Shown: piece by piece, positions 16,197 through 24,994 of the stretch
How the letters are laid out: each line of letters begins with the position of its first letter
Position numbering within the stretch: position 1 is the first letter of the stretch
DNA from: Agromyces sp. CF514
GTDB lineage: Bacteria > Actinomycetota > Actinomycetes > Actinomycetales > Microbacteriaceae
NCBI RefSeq assembly: GCF_900113185.1
Contig: NZ_FOZD01000003.1
Location: 124,001-188,000 of the forward strand
Direction of reading: 5' to 3'
Length of the DNA: 64,000 bases
The notes under the pieces: generated by a model
Databases searched by the model: none
Told to the model about the DNA's origin: nothing
What the model saw: only the letters and a program-made list of their open reading frames with translations
Program-made: the position numbers and the translations under genes

Positions 16197-16874
16197 GTGA
16201 CCGAACACCAGGGCGCGGACCGGCCGGAGCGCGAGCTCCCCGAGCCCGAGCACCCAGAGCCCACCCTGCCGCACGGCGTGCCGCCGTGGCCCGGAGGTCG
16301 CGGCGAGTGGCCCGACGAGCCGCACTACGACCCCGACCTGCTCGAACACGGCGACACCCGCAACGTGATCGACCGGTACCGGTACTGGCGCATGGACGCG
16401 ATCGTCGCCGACCTCGACCTGCACCGGCATCCGTTCCACGTCGCGATCGAGAACTGGCAGCACGACATGAACATCGGCTCGATCGTGCGCACGGCCAACG
16501 CGTTCGCCGCCGAGACCGTGCACATCATCGGCCGCCGCCGCTGGAACAAGCGCGGCGCCATGGTCACCGACCGCTATCAGCACGTGCTGCACCATCCGGA
16601 TGTCGCCGACTTCGTCGACTGGGCTCGCGCGAACGACCTGCCGATCATCGCGGTCGACAACGTCGAGGGCTCCGAGCCGGTCGACGCGGTCGAGCTGCCC
16701 GAGCGGTGCGTGCTGCTCTTCGGACAGGAGGGGCCGGGGCTGAGCGACGAGGCCATCGCGGCCTCCGACCGGGTCGTCGAGATCACGCAGTACGGTTCGA
16801 CGCGCTCGATCAACGCGAGCGCCGCGGCCGCGATCGTCATGCACGAGTGGGTGCGCAGGTACGCACGGCGCTGA
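16197..16874 (+). CDS. TrmH/SpoU-family RNA 2'-O-methyltransferase
   Basis: 225 residues. After a proline/glutamate-rich N-terminal tail of about 50 residues, the SPOUT fold shows its knot motifs: HDMNIGSIVRTANAF (motif 1), LLFGQEGPGLSDEAI (motif 2) and QYGSTRSINASAAAAIVMHEW (motif 3, SAM binding). It methylates a ribose in tRNA or rRNA; the target cannot be read from the sequence. GTG start at 16197, only 80 bases from the divergent mntH start. Confidence 0.93.
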   Translation: MTEHQGADRPERELPEPEHPEPTLPHGVPPWPGGRGEWPDEPHYDPDLLEHGDTRNVIDRYRYWRMDAIVADLDLHRHPFHVAIENWQHDMNIGSIVRTANAFAAETVHIIGRRRWNKRGAMVTDRYQHVLHHPDVADFVDWARANDLPIIAVDNVEGSEPVDAVELPERCVLLFGQEGPGLSDEAIAASDRVVEITQYGSTRSINASAAAAIVMHEWVRRYARR

Positions 16875-17008
16875 TGACGGCGACCCTGCGCTGAGCTCCG
16901 GCCGAGCCCGCGGCCGAACTCCGGATGAGCCCCGCGCTGGACGGCGTGTCGCTCGTCGGGAGCGGCGTGTCGGGCGCGGCATCCGGAGAACGGCCCGTGT
17001 CCTGCGCG

Positions 17009-17629
17009 TCAGACCGCCCCGAGGAGACCCTCCCGGCGGAAATCGGCCGCCTGCAGCACGCTCCACGGGCTGAGCAGGAACGGCGCGAACTCGGCCGTCG
17101 TGAGGAACTCGCCAGGCTCGACCCAGGCCCATGACATGACCTCGTCGGGGTCGGGCGCGAGCTCGGTCGGCAGCTCGGCGAAGAACACCGGGCACACCTC
17201 GTTCTCGACCATGCCGCTCGCGTCGACGGCGCGGTAGCGGAACCCGGGCAGCACCGGCCGGATGTCGCGGGGCTCGACACCGAGCTCCGAGCGCACGCGG
17301 CGGGCGACCGCATCCGACGGATCTTCACCGGGCTGCGGATGCCCGCAGCAGGCGTTGGTCCAGACACCGGGCCAGGTGCGCTTCGCGAGGGCGCGGCGGG
17401 TCAGCAGCATCCGTCCCTCTGTATCGAAGCCGTAGCACGAGAAGGCGAGGTGCAGCGGGGTGTCGAGACCGTGCACGCGGGCCTTGTCGAACGTGCCGAT
17501 CGGCGTGCCGTCGTCGTCGAGCAGCACGACCTGTTCGACGGCTGCCTCGGCCAGGGCTGCGCCCGTCACCGCGCCCGCCGACGGTCCCACTTCGACTGCC
17601 GATGCCGCGCCCGCCGTCGCTCCGTTCAT
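17009..17629 (-). CDS. idi: Isopentenyl-diphosphate delta-isomerase (type I)
   Basis: 206 residues. The catalytic Cys is in TNACCGHPQPGE, the metal/acid Glu region is ENEVCPVFFAEL, and WAWVEPGEF closes the Nudix-like core. It interconverts IPP and DMAPP and so sets the starter supply for prenyl chains. ATG 17629 overlaps the stop of the phosphodiesterase-superfamily gene (ATGA), making idi the last gene of the nine-gene EBO-like operon. Its presence there argues that the operon consumes isoprenoid precursors. The N-terminal 28 residues are an Ala-rich extension of uncertain value. Confidence 0.95.
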   Translation of the reverse strand: MNGATAGAASAVEVGPSAGAVTGAALAEAAVEQVVLLDDDGTPIGTFDKARVHGLDTPLHLAFSCYGFDTEGRMLLTRRALAKRTWPGVWTNACCGHPQPGEDPSDAVARRVRSELGVEPRDIRPVLPGFRYRAVDASGMVENEVCPVFFAELPTELAPDPDEVMSWAWVEPGEFLTTAEFAPFLLSPWSVLQAADFRREGLLGAV

Positions 17630-19029
17630 GACGCCGCCGCGGGCTCGGGCACGCGGGCGGCCTGGAGCACGAGGTCGCGCACGCGGGCCGCCGGCACGAG
17701 GTCGGGCGCCGTGTCCCAGAAGGGCAGCCCGGCATCCGAGCAGATGAGCAGCGGGGTGTCGGCGTCGTGCTCCGGCAGGCGCCCGTGGCTGCCGCGCACG
17801 TGCGTCGCATCGAGCGGCACGACCTTCATCGAGTACCGCAGGCCGAGCTTCTTGCGTACGAGCCCGAGCCCCGCACGCGCCTTCGCGAACCGGTCGGCGG
17901 GGTCGAAGAACAGTTCGGCGGGGTCGTAGCCGGGCTTCTTGTGGATGTCGACCCCGCGCGCGAAGTCGGGCGCATGCTCGTCGTCGAGCCAGTAGTAGTA
18001 GGTGAACCAGGCACCGGGTTCGGCGACGACCACGAGTTCTCCCGAGCGGGCGTGGTCGAGGCCGTAGCGCGCCTGAGCCGCCCGATCGAGCACCTCGTCG
18101 ACGCCGTCGAGACCCGCGAGCAGGTCGCGCACGCGCGGCACGTCGGACGGGTCGGCCACGTAGACGTGGGCGACCTGGTGGTCGGCGACCGCGAACGCGC
18201 GCGAGGTCATCGGGTCGAGCAGCTCGCGGCCCTGCTGGGTGTGCACCTCGAGCAGTCCGGCACGGCGCAGCGCGCGGTTGACGTCGACGGGCCGGTCGAC
18301 GGGCGCGATGCCGTACTCGGCGACCGCGACGACGGTCGCGCCGGCCGCGATCGCGTCGTCGAGCAGCGGCGCGAGCACGGCGTCGAGCTCGGCGGCGGCG
18401 CGATCGGCCTCCGGCGAGTCGGGGCCGAAGCGCTGCAGGTCGTAGTCGAGGTGCGGCAGGTACGACATCACCAGGTCGGAGGCCTCGTCGCGAAGCACCG
18501 ACCGGGTCGCTTCGACCATCCACCGTGTCGAGGCGATCGAGGCGGTGGGCCCCCAGTACTGGAACAGCGGGAACGCACCGTGCTCGCCGACGAGCCGGTC
18601 GTGCAGCGCGGGCGGCCGCGTGTAGGCGTCGGGCGACTTGCGGCCGTCGGCGTGGTAGATCGGGCGGGGCGTGACCGTCACGTCGGTGCTCGCCCCCATC
18701 GCATACCACCAGCCGACGTTCGCGGTCGTGAAGCCCGGCTCGCGCAGGCGCGCGGTCTCCCACACCTTCTCGCCCTCGACGAGCGCGTTGTGCTGGCGCC
18801 AGAGGTTCACCTCGCCGATGTCGCGGTGGTACCAGCCGTTGCCGACGATGCCGTGCTGTGCGGGCGCGAGCCCGGTGAGCATGGTCGACTGCACGCTGCA
18901 CGTCACGGCCGGCAGCACGGTTCCGAGCCGGGTGCTCGCCCCGGCCGAGGCGAGGGCGCGAAGCCGCGGCATGTGCGACAGGGCGCGTGACGTGAGCCCG
19001 ACGATGTCGAGCAGCAGCACCCGGGTCAC
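17626..19029 (-). CDS. Alkaline-phosphatase-superfamily protein (nucleotide pyrophosphatase/phosphodiesterase-like) of the EBO-like operon
   Basis: 467 residues, no signal peptide. The N-terminus LLLDIVGL supplies the first metal Asp, TVLPAVTCSVQSTMLTG with AQHGIVGNGWYHR is the nucleophile/substrate loop of NPP enzymes, and VADHQVAHVYV gives a later His. The DHGM metal pair of typical members is replaced by EYGI (VAEYGIAPVD), so metal binding differs. Comparable proteins sit in ebo clusters beside EboE. GTG start overlaps the EboE stop. The role is probably hydrolysis or transfer of a phosphodiester in the operon's product pathway. Confidence 0.8.
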   Translation of the reverse strand: MTRVLLLDIVGLTSRALSHMPRLRALASAGASTRLGTVLPAVTCSVQSTMLTGLAPAQHGIVGNGWYHRDIGEVNLWRQHNALVEGEKVWETARLREPGFTTANVGWWYAMGASTDVTVTPRPIYHADGRKSPDAYTRPPALHDRLVGEHGAFPLFQYWGPTASIASTRWMVEATRSVLRDEASDLVMSYLPHLDYDLQRFGPDSPEADRAAAELDAVLAPLLDDAIAAGATVVAVAEYGIAPVDRPVDVNRALRRAGLLEVHTQQGRELLDPMTSRAFAVADHQVAHVYVADPSDVPRVRDLLAGLDGVDEVLDRAAQARYGLDHARSGELVVVAEPGAWFTYYYWLDDEHAPDFARGVDIHKKPGYDPAELFFDPADRFAKARAGLGLVRKKLGLRYSMKVVPLDATHVRGSHGRLPEHDADTPLLICSDAGLPFWDTAPDLVPAARVRDLVLQAARVPEPAAAS

Positions 19030-20237
19030 GAGGCCACGACCTCGGCGACGGATGCCGCGGCGCGGCCGGTCCCGGCCGTCTCGGCCGATCGCAGGTCGGC
19101 GTCGTCGCCGAGCAGCTCGGCCCGAGCCCACCGCAGCTCGGAGGCGATGCCCTCGACGAGGTCGCCCGCACCGCCGGGAAGCACCGTCCACGTGTACGTC
19201 TCGACGTCGAGGTGCGCGCCGTCGCCGTCGGGCAGCTCTCGCACCGCGGCGACGGCGCGACGCAGCACGTCGGTCGTCGACGACAGCGGCGTCTCGGGCT
19301 CGAGGTGCAGCGGCACGTGGAAGTGCACGCGCCATGGCCCGTCGGTGCGCAGCCCGTCGGTCTCGTCGAGCGCGTCGGGCAGGTCGTCGACGCGGATCAC
19401 CGCGCCGTCGGGCGCGAGCGCGCGCGTCTGGTGCAGGTAGCGCGGCTCCGCGAACGCGGCGAGGGCCTCGCGTGCGGCCGGCTCGGCCGGGTCTGCGATG
19501 TGCAGGGCCGCAGAGGCCTGCACCTTCGGGATCCGGATGCCGGCGGCGCCCACCCGGCGCACGGTCTCGGTCGGGTCGGCGAACGAGGTCGCCAGATGGC
19601 ACGTGTCGAGGCAGATCCCGACGAACTCGGGGTCGATGCGGCCGAGCGCGGTCGGCCCGAGGCGCGGGGCGAGCCATCCGATGATGTCGTCGACGGTGTC
19701 GAGCACGCACCCGGGCTCGGGTTCGATCGCGAGGCGGATGGTGCGGCCGGTGCGGTCGCGCAGCTCGCGCAGCTCGGCCGAGACGTGCGAGAGGGCGGCC
19801 GTGGCGAGGTCGTCCTCTGCCGGAGTCCACGGGAACCGCCATCCGAGCGGCAGCGTCGAGATGCTGCCGTCGGCGCCCTCGGGCAGCAGGTCGGCGAGCA
19901 CCCGGGCGCAGTCGAGCGTGAACTCGGCGCGCCGGGGGTCGGTCCAGTCGGGGCGGTACACGTCGAGCTTCACGACCTCGGCGTGGAACGAGGTGAACGG
20001 GAACGCGTTGATCGTGCGCACCTCGAGTCCCTCGGTCTCGAGCCCGGCGCGCAGGCGGTCGCGTGCGGCGGAGTCCGTCGCGAGCCGGTGCGCGAGCGGC
20101 GCGGGGAGCCAGAGGCCGACGCCGAGCCGGTCGAGGCCCGCGGCGCGGCGAGCCGGGCCGGCGTAGCGCGAGAGCTGGTCGAGCACGCCGTCGAGGTCCT
20201 CCGCCGGGTGCACGTTGGTGCAGTATGAGAGCTCCAT
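19026..20237 (-). CDS. eboE: EboE-like metabolite-traffic protein (xylose-isomerase-like TIM barrel)
   Basis: 403 residues. It starts MELSYCTNVHPAEDLDGV, the signature of EboE proteins. Metal-site motifs of the AP-endonuclease-2/xylose-isomerase-like barrel follow: LAIEPEPGCVLDT (Glu), VGICLDTCHLATSF (Asp/His), VHFHVPLH (His) and LDVETYTW (Glu). EboE is one of the conserved proteins of the EBO cluster, needed in cyanobacteria for handling scytonemin precursors, with unknown chemistry. ATG 20237 shares one base with the TatD/EboB stop (TGATG). It belongs to the nine-gene operon. Confidence 0.85.
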   Translation of the reverse strand: MELSYCTNVHPAEDLDGVLDQLSRYAGPARRAAGLDRLGVGLWLPAPLAHRLATDSAARDRLRAGLETEGLEVRTINAFPFTSFHAEVVKLDVYRPDWTDPRRAEFTLDCARVLADLLPEGADGSISTLPLGWRFPWTPAEDDLATAALSHVSAELRELRDRTGRTIRLAIEPEPGCVLDTVDDIIGWLAPRLGPTALGRIDPEFVGICLDTCHLATSFADPTETVRRVGAAGIRIPKVQASAALHIADPAEPAAREALAAFAEPRYLHQTRALAPDGAVIRVDDLPDALDETDGLRTDGPWRVHFHVPLHLEPETPLSSTTDVLRRAVAAVRELPDGDGAHLDVETYTWTVLPGGAGDLVEGIASELRWARAELLGDDADLRSAETAGTGRAAASVAEVVAS

Positions 20238-21136
20238 CAGGCCGGCACCCCCCGCAGCACGGAGTTGCCCTCGAAGGTCGACGACACCGGCCCTGCGGCA
20301 TCCGTCGCCCCGGCATCGCCCGCGCCCTCGAACCCGGGCACGGCGTCGAGGTTCAGCCGCCCGCTCTGCCCGTAGAACTCGACGGGGTTGCGCCAGAGCA
20401 CGAGGTCGACGTCGTCGTCGGTGAAGCCCGCGTCGAGCATGGCGTGCGCCGTCGCGAGGGTCTTCAGCGGATCGGAGTGGCCCCAGTCGGCGGCGCTGTT
20501 CGCCAGCATCCGCTCGGTGCCGTACTCCCTCAGGATCGCGACGAACCGGTGCTCGTCCATCTTGGTGTCGGGGTAGATCGAGAAGCCCATCCAGCACCCG
20601 CTGTCGGCGACATCCGCCACCGTCGTTTCATTCAGGTGGTCGACGACGACCATGCCGGGGGCGAGGCCGGACTCGCGCACGACGTCGAGCGTGCGCTTCG
20701 TACCGGCGGCCTTGTCGCGGTGCGGCGTGTGCACGAGGGCGGGCAGGCCGTGCTTCAGCGCGAGCTCGAGGTGGCGGGCGAAGACCTCGTCCTCCTCTGG
20801 CGTCATCGAGTCGTAGCCCGTCTCGCCGACGGCCACGACGCCGTCCTTGGCGAGGTAGCGGGGCAGCACGTCGAGCACCTCGCGGCAGCGCGGGTCGTTC
20901 GCCTCCTTCGGGTTCAGGCCGATGGTCGCGTGATGGCGGATGCCGTACTGCGCGGCGCGGAACCGCTCCCACCCGATCAGCGCGTCGAAGTAGTCGGTGT
21001 AGCTGCCCACGTTCGTGCGCGGCTGGCCGAGCCAGAACGACGGCTCGACGAGCGCGCGCACGCCCGCGTCGTACATGGCGCGGTAGTCGGTCGTGGTGCG
21101 CGAGGTCATGTGGATGTGCGGGTCGAAGATGCGCAT
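20237..21136 (-). CDS. eboB: TatD-family metal-dependent hydrolase (EboB-like)
   Basis: 299 residues. TatD metal ligands are visible: HxH in FDPHIHMTS, Glu in VAVGETGYDSM, His in ALVHTPHRDK, His in VVVDHLNETT and Asp in LANSAADWGHSD. The position between EboA and EboE, with a one-base gap to the former, identifies it as the EBO-cluster member and not a nuclease-type housekeeping TatD. The last 30 residues are an Ala/Gly-rich tail. Substrate unknown. Confidence 0.87.
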   Translation of the reverse strand: MRIFDPHIHMTSRTTTDYRAMYDAGVRALVEPSFWLGQPRTNVGSYTDYFDALIGWERFRAAQYGIRHHATIGLNPKEANDPRCREVLDVLPRYLAKDGVVAVGETGYDSMTPEEDEVFARHLELALKHGLPALVHTPHRDKAAGTKRTLDVVRESGLAPGMVVVDHLNETTVADVADSGCWMGFSIYPDTKMDEHRFVAILREYGTERMLANSAADWGHSDPLKTLATAHAMLDAGFTDDDVDLVLWRNPVEFYGQSGRLNLDAVPGFEGAGDAGATDAAGPVSSTFEGNSVLRGVPA

Positions 21137-21137
21137 G

Positions 21138-21827
21138 TCAGTCCTCCGTAGGGTCGGTGGTGTTCGAGGTCTCGTGCCCGGCGGCGAGCCGGGTCATGTC
21201 GTCGGTCACGTCTCGTGATGCCGCGCGGCGCTCGGCGACGAGACCGGCCGCCATCCGGGCGACCTCGGCGTCGGCACGTCGGTCGAGCCCCGCGACGGCA
21301 TCGAGCGGGATGCCCATGAACAGCGCCTTCAGCACGCCGTGGCGCCACGAGTGCTGGTCCAGGTGCGCGGCGGCGAACGGGCCGAGCGCGGCGGCGACCA
21401 GGCGGGGGTCGTTGCTGCGCAGCGCCTCTGCGACCAGGCCCAGACCGGTCGCGACGACGGGGTCGAGGCCCGCGGATGTCTCGGGCTGCGAGCCCGCGGC
21501 ATCCGATCCGTCCGTGGCGATCGCCCCGCCCGACTGCGCTCCGTTGAGGCCGCGCAGCACGCCGCGCTGCTCGGCGTCGTCGCCGTACCGGTACAGGTCG
21601 GCGAGCTCGGTCGCGGCATCCGCGGACGGAAGGGCGCGCAGCAGCGCGGCGACGAGCGACTCGCGCGCGACGTCGTCGGAGGTGCCGATCGTGAGGCCGA
21701 GCGGGTCGGCCTCGGGCGAGAGCGGGGCGCGCCCCACCTCGCGCCCGGCTGCGGGGAACAGCTCGGCGATGCGGTCGGGCTCGTCGGCGATCAGCCGGAC
21801 GGCCTCTGCGGTCCACGGGTGGGTCAT
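21138..21827 (-). CDS. eboA: EboA-like protein
   Basis: 229 residues. Helical, Leu/Ala-rich, no membrane segment; the central RVLRGLN-type block (here QRGVLRGLNG) and HSWRHGVLKALFMGIPLDAVAGLDRRAD near the C-terminus are the recognisable EboA core. A low-complexity insert (residues about 100-120) separates two helical halves. EboA has no known enzymatic activity and is a marker gene of EBO clusters. ATG 21827 overlaps the stop of the isomerase gene (ATGA). Assignment rests on the C-terminal motif plus exact gene context. Confidence 0.78.
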   Translation of the reverse strand: MTHPWTAEAVRLIADEPDRIAELFPAAGREVGRAPLSPEADPLGLTIGTSDDVARESLVAALLRALPSADAATELADLYRYGDDAEQRGVLRGLNGAQSGGAIATDGSDAAGSQPETSAGLDPVVATGLGLVAEALRSNDPRLVAAALGPFAAAHLDQHSWRHGVLKALFMGIPLDAVAGLDRRADAEVARMAAGLVAERRAASRDVTDDMTRLAAGHETSNTTDPTED

Positions 21828-22726
21828 CGTGCCTCCCAGGCGTCTCGGAGTGCGGTCATCGATCGGGCGGCGACGCCGGGGGCGTCGTATGCGTGGCGGG
21901 GGAGCTCGACCGCCGCGAGCCCGCGGTAGTCGAGTTCGTCGAGGGTGCGCAGGGCCGCGGCGAGGTCCAGCGAGCCGTGTCCGAACTCGAGGTGCTCGTG
22001 CGCGGCGGGCAGCATGTCGTCGACCTGCACGTTGCGCAGCAGCGGGCCGGCCGCCCGCAGGGCGCCGACCACGCCGTCGGGCTCCACGACCACGCAGTGG
22101 CCGAGGTCGACCGTCAGGCCGAGCGCAGGCGGGTCGCCGAGGTCGGCGCGGAGCGCGAGCGCATCGGCGACGGTCTCGACGAGCATGCCCGGCTCGGGCT
22201 CGAACGCGAGCGGCACGCCCGCCTCCGCCGCCCGGTCGACGAGCCCGTCGAGTCGGTCGCGCAGCCGGTCGTGCGCCTCGTCGGGCTCGACGCCGGCGGG
22301 CAGGGTGCCCGACCACAGCGAGACGCAGTCGGCGCCGAGGATCGCGCCCAGGTCGATCGCCCGCCGCAGGAAGAGCTCACGCAGGCCGGGTTCGTCGTCG
22401 AGGAGGTTCGGCCGGTGCTTGCGGAACGGGTCGAGCAGGTACCGCGTGCCCGTCTCGACGACGACCCGCCAGCCGAGCTCGTCGAGACGGCGGCGCAGCC
22501 GTGCCGCCGTGCGGTCGGCGTCGCTCGCGAACGGGTCGAGGTGCGGGTGACCGAGGGTCAGGGCGAGGCCCCGGTACCCGAGCGCGTCGAGCACGGTGAT
22601 CGCGTCGTCGAGCGGGTGGTCCGAGAAGCCGTTCGTGCCGTAGCCGAGCGCGAAGCGGGCGCCGGGCAGGGCGTCCTCGGCAGCGGGCCGGGCGCCGGTC
22701 GTGGGTGCGGTCATCACGTCGCTCAC
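21824..22726 (-). CDS. Sugar-phosphate isomerase/epimerase-like TIM barrel
   Basis: 300 residues. Start chosen at GTG 22726, which overlaps the UbiA stop (GTGA); an ATG lies four codons downstream. The AP-endonuclease-2 fold ligands are visible: VVVETGTRY, FEPEPGMLVET (Glu), LTVDLGHCVVVE (Asp/His) and a terminal AVELPRHAYDAP. It probably isomerises or epimerises a sugar or cyclitol phosphate. Two barrels of this fold in one operon (this one and EboE) is characteristic of EBO-type clusters. The substrate may be the inositol or keto-sugar made by the upstream cyclase. Confidence 0.82.
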   Translation of the reverse strand: MSDVMTAPTTGARPAAEDALPGARFALGYGTNGFSDHPLDDAITVLDALGYRGLALTLGHPHLDPFASDADRTAARLRRRLDELGWRVVVETGTRYLLDPFRKHRPNLLDDEPGLRELFLRRAIDLGAILGADCVSLWSGTLPAGVEPDEAHDRLRDRLDGLVDRAAEAGVPLAFEPEPGMLVETVADALALRADLGDPPALGLTVDLGHCVVVEPDGVVGALRAAGPLLRNVQVDDMLPAAHEHLEFGHGSLDLAAALRTLDELDYRGLAAVELPRHAYDAPGVAARSMTALRDAWEAR

Positions 22727-23610
22727 GTGATCTCCCCGCGCCTGCCGCGCCGCGCGCGCATCCGGATCGTCGCGTGCACCGCCATCAGGCCCGTCGCGAC
22801 CGCGATGCCGCCGGCCCTCGCGACGAGCGCGGCCTGCAGCGGGACGACCGAGCCGATGCCCGCACGCGTCGCGTCGCGGACCTTCGTCGGCGACGGCTCC
22901 TCGAGCGCCGCGAGCTGACCGGGGAGCGCGGCGGCGAGGTACGCGGCGGAGCCCAGGGCGCCGCCGATGCGCGAGGCGGGCGCCTGCGCCTGTGCAGCGG
23001 GTGCCGACCCGGCCGCCGCGTCCACTGCGGCGGCCGCGGCGCCGGTCGCGACGAGCGCGATCCCGGCGTCCGCCCCGGTGCCGCCGTGCACCTCGCCCCG
23101 CGAGAGAGCGGTCACGCCGAGCGTGTGCACCGCGATCGCGAGCGCGGCGGGCAGCGCGCGCGGCGAGCCGCCCGCACCCATGAGCACGTCGAGCCCCCGG
23201 CAGGCGGCCATCGCGAGCGGGCCTGCGGCCGTGGGCTTGGCGACGACGTCGTACGCGACGACGGATGCCGCGAGCGGCACGGCGACTGCGAGCCCGCGTC
23301 GTCCGCCACCGGCCGCGGCCAGCGCGAGGCCGATCGCTCCGAGGCCTGCGGCCACCGCGAGGGCGCGCCGCGGGCTGATGCGTCCAGACGGGATCGGGCG
23401 TTCGGGCCGTTCGGCGGCGTCGACCCCCCGATCGGCCCAGTCGTTCAAGGCCATGCCGCCGCTGTAGATCGCGACCGATGCGAGCGGCAGCAGCCATCCG
23501 CGCCCGCGGAAGCCGCCGGCAGCGGCCTGGGCGCCGACCGCGGTGTCGCCGAGCACCGTGAGCGCCGCCGGGGCCCGCACGAGTTCGAGCAGGTCCGAGG
23601 TCGTCGTCAC
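22723..23610 (-). CDS. UbiA-superfamily prenyltransferase (EboC / SCO3242-like)
   Basis: 295 residues, about 7-9 membrane helices. The first Asp-rich motif is NDWADRGVDAAERPERP, the diagnostic UbiA prenyl-diphosphate/Mg site; the second, usually DxxxD on a later helix, is less clear, the candidate region being VVAYDVVAKPTAAGPLAMAACRGLDVL. The enzyme attaches a polyprenyl chain to an acceptor in the membrane. It lies directly between the cyclitol-phosphate synthase and the isomerase, with stop-start overlaps on both sides. From memory it resembles the Streptomyces SCO3242 prenyltransferase, which neighbours a myo-inositol-phosphate synthase-like gene. Confidence 0.88.
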   Translation of the reverse strand: MTTTSDLLELVRAPAALTVLGDTAVGAQAAAGGFRGRGWLLPLASVAIYSGGMALNDWADRGVDAAERPERPIPSGRISPRRALAVAAGLGAIGLALAAAGGGRRGLAVAVPLAASVVAYDVVAKPTAAGPLAMAACRGLDVLMGAGGSPRALPAALAIAVHTLGVTALSRGEVHGGTGADAGIALVATGAAAAAVDAAAGSAPAAQAQAPASRIGGALGSAAYLAAALPGQLAALEEPSPTKVRDATRAGIGSVVPLQAALVARAGGIAVATGLMAVHATIRMRARRGRRGEIT

Positions 23611-24884
23611 CGGGTCGCGCCGATCGGCACGGGGTCTGCGTCGGCCTCGCGTGCCGCCGGAGCAGGCACCGGGGCTGCGGCCGCGACCTGCTCGCCGAGG
23701 TCCGACGTCCACGAGCGCAGCGCCGCGACCTGATCGGCGAACGCGTGCACGTCGCTGCCCCACGGGTCCTTGAAGAAGCAGCCGAGGGCCGGCACGACGC
23801 CCCGCACTCCGGCCGCCCCTGCGAGCGACAGCAGGCGCGCGAGGTCGATCACGAGCGGTGCGGCGAGCATCGAGTCGTAGGCCGTCCACGTGGTCTGCAG
23901 CGTGATGCGGCTCGAGAGGAAACCCTCGGCGTGCACGTGGTCCCACGCGGTCTTCACGTCGCCGAGGTCGGGCACGTTGTCGATGTGCAGCGGTGCGACG
24001 ACGTGGTCGCCGACGAGGCTCTGCAGGCCTCGGGTCTTCGACGCGAGCTTGCTGCGCACGGCTTCGGGGTCGGCGAGCGTCTGCCCGTCGCCGCCGCCGA
24101 GCAGGTTCGCGCCGGCCCACGAGAGCACGTGCATGCCGCGCTCGACGAACATGGGCGCGAGCACCGTGCGCAGCAGGGTCTCGCCGGTCTTGCCGTCCTG
24201 ACCGGCGAAGGGGATGCGCGACTGGGCGATCGCGCGGAGCGCGGGCAGCGCGAGCCCGGCCGACGGGGTGAAGCAGGCGTAGGCCGCCCCGGCCTCGACG
24301 GCGGCGAGCCCCGCGAGCGAGCTGGCGGGCAGCACTGCTCGGTCGGGATCGGCGAGCGCCGCGGCGAGCAGTTCGGTGTCGTGGAACTCCGGGCGGTCGG
24401 CGGGAAGCGGCTCGGTCGACGAGACGTCGACGACCGTCACGTGCGCGAGCCCGTGACGCTCGCGGAAGGCGATGATGTCGGCCGCGAGCCGGGCGATGAC
24501 GTCGGCCTGGCGGGCGTCGGCGTCCGAGACGGCCGGGCGGATCTCGGCGTCCGTGGCGTCGAGTTCCGCGCGCACGGCGGCGACGATCGCGGCGGGGATC
24601 ATGCCGGACGCGGCGAGTTGCTCGGCCCGCTGTCCGAGCGGCACGGCGCTCACGTCGTGGCCGCCGATCACGATCTCGTCGAAGCCGGGCAGCGGCACCT
24701 CGGCGAAGCCGGCGCCGGCCGTCGTGCAGCCGGTGGGCGGGGCGATGCCCGCGGCGAGGGCGTGCACGCCGACGGCGACGGTGGTCGCGACCGAGCCGCG
24801 TGCGCCGATCAGCCAGAGTCCGACGCGGCCCCGATTCCAGGGGCTCGTCGTGTCGGTGTCGTGCGGGGTGGAAGTGTGCTCCAC
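23607..24884 (-). CDS. Inositol-3-phosphate-synthase-like NAD-dependent cyclase
   Basis: 425 residues. The dinucleotide-binding loop is LIGARGSVATTVAVG. The family's core follows: PFAGQDGKTGETLLRTVLAP, then VLSWAGANLLGGGDG, TLADPEAVRSKLASK and FKDPWGSDVHAF. The fold converts glucose-6-phosphate, or a related sugar phosphate, to an inositol phosphate through NAD-coupled aldol cyclisation. It is longer than the housekeeping actinobacterial Ino1 and is embedded in the operon, so it probably serves secondary or membrane metabolism. GTG 24884 is preceded by AAGGAG at 6 bases. It replaces the EboD-type cyclase found in canonical EBO clusters. Confidence 0.88.
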   Translation of the reverse strand: MEHTSTPHDTDTTSPWNRGRVGLWLIGARGSVATTVAVGVHALAAGIAPPTGCTTAGAGFAEVPLPGFDEIVIGGHDVSAVPLGQRAEQLAASGMIPAAIVAAVRAELDATDAEIRPAVSDADARQADVIARLAADIIAFRERHGLAHVTVVDVSSTEPLPADRPEFHDTELLAAALADPDRAVLPASSLAGLAAVEAGAAYACFTPSAGLALPALRAIAQSRIPFAGQDGKTGETLLRTVLAPMFVERGMHVLSWAGANLLGGGDGQTLADPEAVRSKLASKTRGLQSLVGDHVVAPLHIDNVPDLGDVKTAWDHVHAEGFLSSRITLQTTWTAYDSMLAAPLVIDLARLLSLAGAAGVRGVVPALGCFFKDPWGSDVHAFADQVAALRSWTSDLGEQVAAAAPVPAPAAREADADPVPIGATR

Positions 24885-24994
24885 GTCGGTCTCCTTCGAT
24901 CTGTGGTCGGTTCTGGTGGTCGTGTGGTCGTGCGGTCGTGCGCGGGGGCGGGCCGAGCGCGTCGGGCGGGCCGGCCCGGACGCCGCCCGGCACC

